Source of the DNA: an uncultured Ruminococcus sp.
GTDB taxonomy: Bacteria > Bacillota > Clostridia > Oscillospirales > Ruminococcaceae
NCBI GenBank assembly: GCA_937898375.1
Contig: CALEJX010000367.1
Span: forward strand, 1 to 7,570
Direction: 5' to 3'
Length of the DNA stretch: 7,570 nt
Shown: positions 1 through 5,749 of the stretch, piece by piece
Numbering within the stretch: the stretch's first letter is position 1
Layout of the letters: each line of letters starts with the position of its first letter
Position numbers and translations under genes: made by a program
The notes under the pieces: model-generated
Seen by the model: the letters and a program-made list of their open reading frames with translations, nothing else
Database searches by the model: none
Told to the model about the DNA's origin: nothing

Positions 1-63
1 AGAGTTTTTATAGGGGTTCTCTTTAAATTACCCTTAAATTTATTATACGAGGAGATATGTTTT

Positions 64-693
64 ATGAGATCGATTATTACTATCAGCCGTGAATTTGGCA
101 GCGGAGGACGTGAGATAGGCAAGAAGCTTGCCGATGATCTGGGCATACCTTTCTATGATAAAGAGCTTTTGGAAATGGCTTCAAAGGAAAGCGGTATCTG
201 TCAGGAGCTTTTTGTTAAGAACGATGAGTCCTACACCAACAGCTTTCTTTTCTCGCTTGTTATGGGAAACTATCCTGTAAGCTCTGACGGCAGGATCAAT
301 CCTGATATGCCGCTCAATCACAAGATATTCTTGGCTCAGTTTGAGACTATCAAGAACATTGCAAAGAAAGGTCCATGCGTTATTGTTGGACGCTGTGCTG
401 ACTATGTTCTGAAAAACGAGCCTAACGTTATCGACTTCTTCATTTCAGGCAACACTGCCGAAAAGAAAAAGCGTATCCTTGAGAGATACGATATCGAAAA
501 GAACAAGGCTGAGGACTTTATCCGCAAAACTGATAAGCGGAGAGCTTCATACTATAATTACTACACCGATATGAGGTGGGGCGAGGCAAAGAACTATGAC
601 CTTTGTATCAACTCGTCAAAGACAGGCGTTGACGGCGCTATCAGGCTTATGAAGGCTTATATCGAGATAAAGGAAGCCAACGCTGATAAATAA
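64..693 (+). CDS. Cytidylate kinase-like P-loop protein (Cytidylate_kin2 family), copy 1
   Basis: This 209-residue protein resembles the AAK26/Cytidylate_kin2 group of nucleoside-monophosphate-kinase-like proteins, which are common in Clostridia. The N-terminus has a glycine-rich phosphate loop at about residues 8-20 (REFGSGGREIGKKLA). A LGIPFYDKELL segment follows, as in CMP kinases where the NMP-binding part begins. Mid-protein there is a VIVGRCADYVL motif (about residues 107-117), and the C-terminal third carries RRASYYNYYTDMRWG and YDLCINSSKTG, which are typical of this group. Family knowledge suggests ATP-dependent phosphorylation of a nucleotide, but the true substrate of these short relatives is not settled. 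It is probably not the housekeeping Cmk, which is longer in its NMP-binding part. The start is supported by GAGGAG at 49-54, nine bases before the ATG. A terminator follows (738-770). A paralogue lies immediately downstream. Confidence 0.85.
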   Translation: MRSIITISREFGSGGREIGKKLADDLGIPFYDKELLEMASKESGICQELFVKNDESYTNSFLFSLVMGNYPVSSDGRINPDMPLNHKIFLAQFETIKNIAKKGPCVIVGRCADYVLKNEPNVIDFFISGNTAEKKKRILERYDIEKNKAEDFIRKTDKRRASYYNYYTDMRWGEAKNYDLCINSSKTGVDGAIRLMKAYIEIKEANADK

Positions 694-733
694 GAAATTT
701 CCAGTTTAATTCATTTTACTTTCCTTACTACGA

Positions 734-770
734 AAGAGGGCTGACCAATGGTCGGTCCTTTTCCGTTTTA
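734..770 (+). terminator. Rho-independent terminator after kinase copy 1
   Basis: GGGCTGACC (738-746) pairs with GGTCGGTCC (750-758) across a 3-base AAT loop, using two G-U pairs. The stem can extend by four more pairs into 734-737/759-762. A T-rich tail (TTTTCCGTTTT) follows. It lies about 45 bases after the stop codon and before the promoter of the next unit, so the two kinase genes are probably separate transcripts. Confidence 0.7.
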
Positions 771-819
771 TGGGGATACTTTATTACCCTAGCTTAAACA
801 AAGTGTAACCAATATGTTA

Positions 820-848
820 TTGACAATAACAAGCAAATATATTATACT
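820..848 (+). promoter_or_regulatory. Sigma-A type promoter for kinase copy 2 and ybaK
   Basis: A perfect -35 box TTGACA (820-825) and a near-perfect -10 box TATACT (843-848) are separated by exactly 17 bases. Transcription should begin near 855, giving a leader of about 50 nt. A small GC hairpin (GCGG/CCGC, 859-871) lies right at the predicted 5' end, followed by an A-rich tract and the AAAGGAG ribosome site (892-898). The leader is too short for a riboswitch. Confidence 0.85.
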
Positions 849-907
849 GTATAAAAGGGCGGAAGTCCCGCAAAAAAATAAAAAAACGACAAAAGGAGAT
901 AAAGAAA

Positions 908-1510
908 ATGGCTGAAATAAAAGTTGTTACTATCGGCAGACACTATTGCGCAGGCGGCTCGACTATTGGCAAGCTTGTGGCAGAAAAGCTTGGTATCCCA
1001 TGCTATGACAGAGAAATAATCGACATGGCGGCACAGAAAAGCGGCATTGCAATGAGCGAGATACAGAAATATGAAGAAGCCGCTCTGAGCGTTCTCAAAA
1101 CGCCTATAAATCTGTTTTCAAAGGAGAAAGAATATCCTATAACAGAGAAGATATTCGCCGCAGAAACAGAGGTAATAATGGAGCTTGTTTCAAATGGCAG
1201 CTGCGTTATCGTGGGCAGATGTGCGGATTTCATACTGAAAAACAAGGTCAAGACTTTGAACGTTTTCATTAATGCAAGCTTTGAAAAGCGTCAGGAATGT
1301 GCAATGGAGAAGCACAATATTTCCGAGGACGAGGTGGAAGCAAGGCTCAAAAAGTATGACAGAAAGCGTGCCGACTACTACAACTCCAACACAAACAAAA
1401 AGTGGGGAGATATTTCAAGCTATGATATGTGCCTTGACAGCGGCAAGCTTGGCTATGAGATGTGTGCCAAGATAATCGCCGACACTGTGAAGCTTTCAAG
1501 GGAGAAATAG
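908..1510 (+). CDS. Cytidylate kinase-like P-loop protein, copy 2 (diverged paralogue)
   Basis: This 200-residue protein has the same layout as the gene at 64-693. An N-terminal phosphate loop lies at about residues 10-22 (GRHYCAGGSTIGK), then LGIPCYDREII. A CVIVGRCADFILKN motif is in the middle, and RKRADYYNSNTNKKWG plus YDMCLDSGKLG are near the C-terminus. Compared with copy 1 the loop is altered: FGSGGREIGK becomes YCAGGSTIGK. The middle linker is also shorter, which accounts for most of the nine-residue length difference. The shared motifs show common ancestry, and the wide divergence elsewhere suggests an old duplication or different substrates. AAAGGAG at 892-898 precedes the ATG by nine bases. 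The gene has its own promoter at 820-848 and is followed 29 bases later by ybaK, so the two are probably co-transcribed. Nucleotide kinase activity is inferred from the family only. Confidence 0.84.
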   Translation: MAEIKVVTIGRHYCAGGSTIGKLVAEKLGIPCYDREIIDMAAQKSGIAMSEIQKYEEAALSVLKTPINLFSKEKEYPITEKIFAAETEVIMELVSNGSCVIVGRCADFILKNKVKTLNVFINASFEKRQECAMEKHNISEDEVEARLKKYDRKRADYYNSNTNKKWGDISSYDMCLDSGKLGYEMCAKIIADTVKLSREK

Positions 1511-1539
1511 GGGCAATATTTTATTGGGAGCGATAAAAA

Positions 1540-2028
1540 ATGTCAAAAGATAAGGAAGTCAAGACCAACGCCATGCGTATTCTTGACAGAAATAAGGTAA
1601 AATACAAGGTCAACACATACGAGTGCGACGAATTTATCGACGGCGTACACATTGCGGATATGCTTGGTCAGCCATACGAAAGCTCGTTCAAGACTCTTGT
1701 GACAGTTGGAAAAAGCGGCAATTACTATGTTTTCGCTATCCCTATCGCAGAGGAGCTTGACATGAAAAAGGCGGCAAAGTCCGTAGGGGAAAAGTCGGTC
1801 GAGATGCTCCATGTGAAGGATATAAACTCTGTCACGGGCTACATTCGTGGGGGCTGTACACCGCTTGGCATGAAAAAGCAGTACATGACGGTAGTTGACA
1901 GCTCTGCGGAGCAGTTTGACGAGATAATCATAAGCGGCGGACGTATCGGGTCGCAGATAATGCTTTCACCGAAAGACCTTATTAAGGTCACAAAGGGAAA
2001 ATTCGAGAGCATAACAATGAGTGAATAG
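1540..2028 (+). CDS. ybaK: Cys-tRNA(Pro) deacylase, YbaK/EbsC type
   Basis: This 162-residue protein matches the YbaK/EbsC branch of the aminoacyl-tRNA deacylases in length and sequence. It opens with KTNAMRILDRNKVKYKVNTYE, then DGVHIADMLGQPYESSFKTLV. It contains YYVFAIPIAEELDMKKAAKSVG and ends in a GYIRGGCTPLGMKKQY segment followed by ISGGRIGSQIMLSPKDLIKV. The lysine in the FKTLV segment sits where the family's essential lysine is found. In characterised members the enzyme hydrolyses cysteine mischarged onto tRNA(Pro) by prolyl-tRNA synthetase, acting in trans in the cytoplasm. GGGAG at 1526-1530 lies nine bases ahead of the ATG. The gene is probably read from the promoter upstream of the preceding kinase and ends at the shared terminator at 2031-2060. 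The link with the kinase is positional only. Confidence 0.92.
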   Translation: MSKDKEVKTNAMRILDRNKVKYKVNTYECDEFIDGVHIADMLGQPYESSFKTLVTVGKSGNYYVFAIPIAEELDMKKAAKSVGEKSVEMLHVKDINSVTGYIRGGCTPLGMKKQYMTVVDSSAEQFDEIIISGGRIGSQIMLSPKDLIKVTKGKFESITMSE

Positions 2029-2030
2029 AC

Positions 2031-2060
2031 AAAAAAAAGAGAGCCGCTTTGCTCTCTTTT
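2031..2060. terminator. Bidirectional terminator between ybaK and the CLC gene
   Basis: AAAAGAGAGC (2035-2044) and GCTCTCTTTT (2051-2060) form a perfect 10-bp stem with a 6-base loop. A T-run lies on the plus-strand side and eight A's (2031-2038) on the other, so the hairpin works as an intrinsic terminator in both directions. It serves two converging genes, and its right arm overlaps the stop codon of the minus-strand gene (2059-2061). Confidence 0.85.
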
Positions 2061-3333
2061 ATTTTGCATTGATGTTGATATATTCAGGTTTGGTCTTTGA
2101 ATACATTATTTTCTGGCTGGAATAAAGTCCGTAATAGCCTGAAAGCATATAGCTTACTCCGCAGGCGACCGCAAAAAGCACAAGACCGCTTCCGCCGAAA
2201 AGCTCATAGCTGAGAAGTATTGAAGCCACAGGGCAGTTCACAACGCCGCAGAACAGAGCCACAAGACCTATCGCCGCACCGAACGAGGGGTCAAGCCCCA
2301 AAAAGCCTGCGGCTGTACAGCCAAAAGTCGCTCCGATAAAGAAAGTCGGGACTATCTCGCCGCCCTTGAAACCTGTGTTTATGGTCACTGCGGTGAAAAG
2401 CATTTTCAGGGCAAATGCTTCGGGGTGCGCCTTGCCTTTCTCCACAGCCGCTACGATAACGTCTACGCCTGCTCCGTTGTAATCCCTTGTACCTACAAGC
2501 AAGGTCAATGCAATGACCGCAACGCCGCCGACAGCTATCCTGAGATAGGTGTTAGGGAGATACATCTGAAATCTTGAATGTGAAAACTCCATTACCATGC
2601 AAAGAAGTATGGATATCACCGCACAAAGAGCCGCAAGCGCCGCTATCTGCGTCACAGATACAAGGGAAAGCCTTGGTATGCCTGTTATGGTGAACTTTGT
2701 TGGCGCAAGCCCTGCCAACAGGGATATCTTATATGCGATAAGCGAGGAAGCTATGCAAGGCACAAGTCCCACATAGTATATAACGCCCACGCTTATGACC
2801 TCCATAGCAAAGAACGTTGCTGTCAAAGGCGTGCCGAAAAGTGCGGCGAACACTGCGCTCATTCCGCACATTATCACAAGGCTGGAGTCCTTTTCGTCAA
2901 GCTTTAAAAGCTCGCCTACCTTTGCGCCAATGCTTCCGCCCAACTGCAAAGCCGCACCCTCACGTCCTGCCGAACCGCCTGTGAGGTGAGTAAGGAACGT
3001 GCCCAGGAAGATAAGAGGCGCCATAAGCAGAGGCACTTTGATGTTTCCACGGACAGAGCTTATAATAAGATTTGTACCGGTCTCCTCGTCCACCTTGCAA
3101 ACACGATAGCTGAAAATGATAAACAGACCTGCCAGCGGCATTAGATACAGCGTCCAGCTGTGACCCTCACGGAAGCCTGTGGCAAAGTTTACTGCCATAT
3201 GGAACAGCGAGCCGACAATTCCCCCGATAACGCCCACTGCGCAGGCGATAAAGACCCACTTTGCAAAGGCTATGGAGAATTTTTTCACCGTTCGCATTTT
3301 GCTTTTTATAAACTCACTGCTTATTTTCCTCAC
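2059..3333 (-). CDS. CLC-family anion/proton antiporter, probably fluoride-type (CLC-F)
   Basis: This 424-residue polytopic membrane protein belongs to the CLC chloride channel/antiporter superfamily and lacks cytoplasmic CBS domains. The gating-glutamate motif is present as GSAGREGAALQLGGSIG (about 120-136, Glu125). The canonical chloride-coordinating GSGIP stretch is absent; TGTNLIISS (about 85-93) stands in its place. A later signature, GFKGGEIVPTFFIGATFG (about 321-338), replaces the usual GxFAP motif. The loss of GSGIP together with a GGE(I/V)xP segment is the pattern I associate with CLC-F fluoride/proton exporters, which protect cells from fluoride; the exact branch is an inference. 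The start is uncertain. GTG at 3333 follows an in-frame TAA closely, and its purine-rich AAAAAGGGG sits almost on the codon. The ATG at 3297 (codon 13) lacks a clear ribosome site. The gene lies downstream of ridA with a terminator-like hairpin between them and shares a terminator with ybaK. Confidence 0.85.
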   Translation of the reverse strand: MRKISSEFIKSKMRTVKKFSIAFAKWVFIACAVGVIGGIVGSLFHMAVNFATGFREGHSWTLYLMPLAGLFIIFSYRVCKVDEETGTNLIISSVRGNIKVPLLMAPLIFLGTFLTHLTGGSAGREGAALQLGGSIGAKVGELLKLDEKDSSLVIMCGMSAVFAALFGTPLTATFFAMEVISVGVIYYVGLVPCIASSLIAYKISLLAGLAPTKFTITGIPRLSLVSVTQIAALAALCAVISILLCMVMEFSHSRFQMYLPNTYLRIAVGGVAVIALTLLVGTRDYNGAGVDVIVAAVEKGKAHPEAFALKMLFTAVTINTGFKGGEIVPTFFIGATFGCTAAGFLGLDPSFGAAIGLVALFCGVVNCPVASILLSYELFGGSGLVLFAVACGVSYMLSGYYGLYSSQKIMYSKTKPEYININAK

Positions 3334-3342
3334 CCCTTTTTA

Positions 3343-3373
3343 CAGAAAAACAACGGGCGACATATGCCGCCCG
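3343..3373 (-). terminator. Intrinsic terminator after ridA, just ahead of the CLC gene
   Basis: Read on the minus strand, CGGGCGGC (3373-3366) pairs with GTCGCCCG (3361-3354) around an ATAT loop. The pairing includes one G-U that exists only in the minus-strand RNA. TTGTTTTT follows immediately. It ends about 10 bases before the CLC start, so it either ends the ilvA-ridA message or attenuates read-through into the CLC gene. Confidence 0.65.
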
Positions 3374-3401
3374 AAATTATCAAAAAGCGCCTGATACTGC
3401 C

Positions 3402-3435
3402 CTGTATAACGGGCGAACACTGTTCGCCCCTACAG
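3402..3435. repeat. Intergenic palindrome (REP-like)
   Basis: CTGTA (3402-3406) and TACAG (3431-3435) enclose GGGCGAACA (3411-3419) and TGTTCGCCC (3421-3429), forming a long nested dyad centred on one base at 3420. It starts eight bases beyond the ridA stop codon. Palindromes built on TAGGGGCGAACA...TGTTCGCCC look like dispersed intergenic repeats I recall from gut Clostridia; this is from memory, not a search. It lacks a T-run on either side, so it is not itself a good terminator. Confidence 0.55.
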
Positions 3436-3442
3436 ATAGGAC

Positions 3443-3817
3443 TTATACCTCAGCGATTACCTCTACCTCAACAAGAACGTCCTTTGGAAGTTCCTTTGCG
3501 GCAACGCATGAACGTGCAGGCTTTGATGTGAAATACTCGCCGTAAACGCCGTTGAAAGCTGCAAAATCAGACATATTCTTCAAAAAGCATACTGTCTTTA
3601 CAGCCTTGCCGATAGATGTGCCTGCGGCTTCAAGAACGTTTGTGAGGTTCTTGCATACCTGATGTGTCTGCTCCTCGATAGTTGTTGCCTCAACGTTGCC
3701 TGTTGCAGGGTTTATTGCTATCTGACCTGATGTGAAAACAAGGTTTCCTACCTTGATAGCCTGTGAATATGGACCTATTGCGTCCGGTGCGTTCTTTGTG
3801 TAAACAACTTCTGCCAT
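3443..3817 (-). CDS. ridA: RidA family reactive imine/enamine deaminase
   Basis: This 124-residue protein is a full-length RidA (YjgF/YER057c/UK114) family member. Near the N-terminus it has APDAIGPYSQAIKVGNLVFTSGQI. It then has VCKNLTNVLEAAG (about 55-66), and a C-terminal KPARSCVAAKELPKDVLVEVEVIAEV. Arg102 in the PARS segment and the glutamate near residue 118 match the residues that hold the substrate carboxylate and water in active RidA. The family's known job is to hydrolyse 2-aminoacrylate and 2-iminobutyrate, released by PLP enzymes such as threonine/serine dehydratase, to the keto acids plus ammonia. It starts 27 bases after the stop of ilvA, which makes exactly those intermediates, and has its own AGGAG site (3827-3831, spacing nine). 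It is most likely co-transcribed with ilvA under the T-box. Confidence 0.93.
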   Translation of the reverse strand: MAEVVYTKNAPDAIGPYSQAIKVGNLVFTSGQIAINPATGNVEATTIEEQTHQVCKNLTNVLEAAGTSIGKAVKTVCFLKNMSDFAAFNGVYGEYFTSKPARSCVAAKELPKDVLVEVEVIAEV

Positions 3818-3844
3818 TTTAATCTACTCCTGTCTTATAAAATT

Positions 3845-5047
3845 TTATTTGTTGACTATCTTAAATCCTGCTGAGGTAAGAGCCTGTCTTATCTCTCTGA
3901 TATGGTCATAGTTTCTTGTTTCAAGCACAAGTCTAAGCAGACAGTCTGTGATATCGCTGTCCTCGCTTGCTCTCTCGTGGTGAACAGAAACAACGTTTCC
4001 GCCGAGCTTTGAGATTATCTCTGAAACGTCTCTCAGCTGACCAGGTCTGTCCTCAAGCTGGATAGTAAGAGTATCAGATCTGCCAGATTTGAGCAGACCT
4101 CTCTTGATAACTCTTGAAAGGATAGTTACGTCGATATTTCCGCCTGATACAAGGCAAACTACCTTTTTGCCCTTGATGTCAGGTATCCTATTGAACATTA
4201 CTGCGGCAACAGGTGTTGCGCCTGCGCCCTCTGAAACAAGCTTCTGCTTCTCGATAAGGTGGAGGATAGCTGATGATATCTCATCATCTGAAACTGTCAC
4301 AACGCCGTCAACATACTTGCTGCAATACTCAAAAGTATGCTCGCCAGGCTCTTTTACCTTTATGCCGTCTGCGATAGTGTGAACGCTTTCAAGGCACTCT
4401 ATCTTGCCGTCTCTCAGTGAATTTACCATTGAAGGTGCGCCCTCAGCCTGAACGCCGTATACTCTAACGCTTGGCTTGAGCTGTTTTACAGTGAATGAAA
4501 CGCCTGAGATAAGTCCGCCGCCGCCAACAGGAACAACGATAACATCAGCGTCAGCCACCTGATTGAGTATCTCAAGACCGATAGTTCCCTGACCTGCGAT
4601 AACGTTCTCGTCATCAAATGGGTGAATGAATGTATAGCCGTAAGCGTCACGAAGCTCGATAGCCTTTGCATAAGCGTCATCATAAACGCCAGGCACAAGA
4701 CATACCTCAGCGCCGTAGCCCTTTGTTGCCTCTACCTTTGAGATAGGTGCGCCGTCAGGGAGACAGATTATAGACTTTATGCCGTTCTTTGTTGCGGCGA
4801 GAGCAACGCCCTGTGCGTGGTTTCCTGCTGAACAGGCGATAACGCCGTGTGACTTTTCCTCGTCTGAAAGCTGTGATATCTTATAATAAGCTCCTCTTAC
4901 CTTGAAAGAACCTGTTACCTGAAGATTTTCTGTTTTCAGATAAACGTCACAATCAGGGTTTACCTTTGGCGCATGGATACACGCTGTTGGTCTGATGACC
5001 TCTTTAAGCACGTTTGAAGCGTCAAAAACCTTATCCAATGTAAGCAT
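3845..5047 (-). CDS. ilvA: Threonine ammonia-lyase (threonine dehydratase), short form with ACT domain
   Basis: The enzyme converts L-threonine to 2-oxobutyrate and ammonia using pyridoxal phosphate, the first committed step to isoleucine. From the start chosen here it is 400 residues. The PLP lysine is in GSFKVRGA (Lys49), followed by SAGNHAQGVA. The phosphate-binding glycine loop is VPVGGGGLISG, and EGAGATPVAAV comes later. The last ~80 residues form a single ACT-like domain (TLTIQLEDRPGQLRDVSEII), as in the ~400-residue forms, rather than the two of E. coli IlvA or none in TdcB. The frame stays open to an ATG at 5155, but that extension is coded by the T-box terminator and antiterminator. 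The ATG at 5047 has AGAGG (5057-5061) nine bases upstream and gives the family N-terminus. The isoleucine T-box argues for a biosynthetic role even though short forms are often annotated as catabolic. Confidence 0.93.
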   Translation of the reverse strand: MLTLDKVFDASNVLKEVIRPTACIHAPKVNPDCDVYLKTENLQVTGSFKVRGAYYKISQLSDEEKSHGVIACSAGNHAQGVALAATKNGIKSIICLPDGAPISKVEATKGYGAEVCLVPGVYDDAYAKAIELRDAYGYTFIHPFDDENVIAGQGTIGLEILNQVADADVIVVPVGGGGLISGVSFTVKQLKPSVRVYGVQAEGAPSMVNSLRDGKIECLESVHTIADGIKVKEPGEHTFEYCSKYVDGVVTVSDDEISSAILHLIEKQKLVSEGAGATPVAAVMFNRIPDIKGKKVVCLVSGGNIDVTILSRVIKRGLLKSGRSDTLTIQLEDRPGQLRDVSEIISKLGGNVVSVHHERASEDSDITDCLLRLVLETRNYDHIREIRQALTSAGFKIVNK

Positions 5048-5074
5048 AAAAAACAACCTCTTTTTCTCTGTAAT

Positions 5075-5327
5075 AAAAAAAGCCCTCGCCTGACTAGAGG
5101 CGAAGACATAATATCTCCGTGTTACCACTCTGATTGCAGACCATAAGCCTGCCACTCATATCTCTTTCTAACGGTGAGAGGCCGTATCCGCTTAACACAT
5201 CTGCTTAGGCGGATCAGCTCAGAGATGATCCTGACGGCGTTATCCCTGCGGACTTTCACCAAACGTCCGCTCTCTGCGAAGTATTCGCACCGTCACCTTT
5301 CTCGTCACAGCCTTTACGATATTCAAT
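5075..5327 (-). promoter_or_regulatory. T-box riboswitch, isoleucine (AUC) specifier, controlling ilvA-ridA
   Basis: On the minus strand the leader has the parts of a class I transcriptional T-box in order. Stem I contains AGAGAG, then GCGGAC/GTCCGC enclosing GTTTGGTGAAA. A specifier loop and GAGC follow (5220-5217). Stem II uses ATCCGC/GCGGAT, and a stem III hairpin uses GCAGGC/GTCTGC. The T-box sequence AGAGTGGTAACACGGAG covers 5131-5115, with the tRNA-tail-binding TGGT at 5127-5124. The terminator pairs GTCTTCGCCT (5107-5098) with AGGCGAGGGC (5091-5082), followed by seven T's (5081-5075). Aligning the 14 nt before GAGC with B. subtilis glyQS puts AUC (5229-5227) on the specifier, followed by the conserved A. 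TGGT fits a tRNA with discriminator A, as expected for tRNA(Ile). Uncharged tRNA(Ile) should stabilise the antiterminator and turn on ilvA-ridA. Confidence 0.9.
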
Positions 5328-5333
5328 ACAATC

Positions 5334-5362
5334 ATTATATCACCATAAATATGAATTGTCAA
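5334..5362 (-). promoter_or_regulatory. Sigma-A type promoter of the T-box/ilvA/ridA unit
   Basis: On the minus strand, perfect TTGACA (5362-5357) and perfect TATAAT (5339-5334) are separated by 17 bases. Transcription should start near 5327, immediately ahead of stem I of the T-box. A full-consensus promoter fits a gene whose control is exerted by attenuation rather than initiation. Confidence 0.9.
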
Positions 5363-5401
5363 CAGCAATAAAATGAATTTTTCTCTAAGACATTATACAA
5401 G

Positions 5402-5431
5402 AATAAAAACCCACACGTTCGTGCAGGTTTT
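5402..5431 (-). terminator. Minus-strand intrinsic terminator, likely of the small-gene pair
   Basis: In the minus-strand RNA, AAAACCTGCAC (5431-5421) pairs with GTGTGGGTTTT (5416-5406) around a GAAC loop. The pairing includes two adjacent G-U pairs, and the 3' arm continues into a T-rich tail TTTTTATT (5409-5402). On the plus strand those two positions would be A-C mismatches, so the hairpin is directional. The only minus-strand genes upstream are those at 5750-6254, and the MITE-like element lies between them and this hairpin. Confidence 0.65.
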
Positions 5432-5433
5432 AA

Positions 5434-5606
5434 GGCAACACCACACAAGGATCGTGCGTAAGATGCGTAGTCAGATTTTTTTGCCAGATCGTATAGAAAC
5501 GACGCAGGCTAGCTGTCGCTAGTCAAGGAGTTTCTGTGCGATATGGCGGAAAATCTGCAAGCAGATTGCGTACGAAGCCGCTAGGCGTTCCTTGTGTGGT
5601 GTTGCC
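5434..5606. mobile_element. MITE-like hairpin element, 173 bp, non-coding
   Basis: The ends are perfect 18-bp inverted repeats, GGCAACACCACACAAGGA (5434-5451) and its complement (5589-5606). TTTAA flanks both sides (5429-5433 and 5607-5611), fitting a 5-bp target duplication. The interior is also an imperfect palindrome. CAGATTTT...GCCA.ATCG...AGAAAC on the left matches GTTTCT...CGAT.TGGC..AAAATCTG on the right. A central stem pairs GGCTAGC (5507-5513) with GCTAGTC (5518-5524) around TGTC, and a side hairpin is AATCTGC-AA-GCAGATT (5552-5567). The whole element could fold into one long RNA or DNA hairpin. No protein-coding frame is apparent, so any movement would need a transposase in trans. 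The transposase family is not identified. A structured non-coding RNA gene is a less likely alternative. Confidence 0.75.
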
Positions 5607-5611
5607 TTTAA

Positions 5612-5749
5612 TTAAGGAAGTATAGAAAAATATATGAAGAAAACAATCATGAAGTCTTTTTAACTGTCGGTCTTTCCTTTCCGACTGTAATAATATTACC
5701 ACTGCAATGTGATAGATTTATGTGCAAAGAGAGTGTATTTGCAAAAATA
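5612..5749. other. AT-rich intergenic tail, no gene seen
   Basis: This stretch lies between the MITE-like element and the stop of the minus-strand small gene, and is probably the 3' untranslated part of that gene's message. It contains a weak dyad (GTCGG at 5666-5670 with CCGAC at 5681-5685) without a T-run on either strand. It also has a 9-codon plus-strand frame at 5634-5663 with no well-placed ribosome site. I see no convincing functional element. Confidence 0.5.

Noticed and set aside
41..48. TATTATAC as a -10 box for the first kinase gene
   Set aside because: It is too close to the ribosome site at 49-54 to leave a usable leader, and no -35 box is placed correctly. The true promoter probably lies left of the window.
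1003..1269. Minus-strand frame inside the second kinase gene, and similar frames inside ybaK, the CLC gene, ilvA, the YetF-like gene and maf
   Set aside because: All are shadows of well-supported genes, without recognisable family motifs.
3374..3442. Possible fluoride riboswitch ahead of the CLC gene
   Set aside because: The GGCGAACAGTGTTCGCC palindrome superficially resembles the first stem of the crcB motif. However, the GATGG in the loop and the downstream CTGATGG...CCTAC part are not present on the minus strand. A search with RF01734 would settle it.
5048..5155. N-terminal extension of ilvA to an ATG at 5155
   Set aside because: The extra 36 codons run through the T-box antiterminator and terminator and do not match the family N-terminus. 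The ATG at 5047 has a well-placed AGAGG.
5174..5371. Plus-strand open frame of 65 codons
   Set aside because: It lies antisense to the T-box leader and promoter, and its sequence is explained by the RNA structure.
5634..5663. Nine-codon plus-strand leader peptide
   Set aside because: It has no well-placed ribosome site and no attenuator or gene downstream on that strand.
5663..5688. Dyad ACTGTCGG/CCGACTGT as a terminator
   Set aside because: The stem has a mismatch and no T-run follows on either strand.
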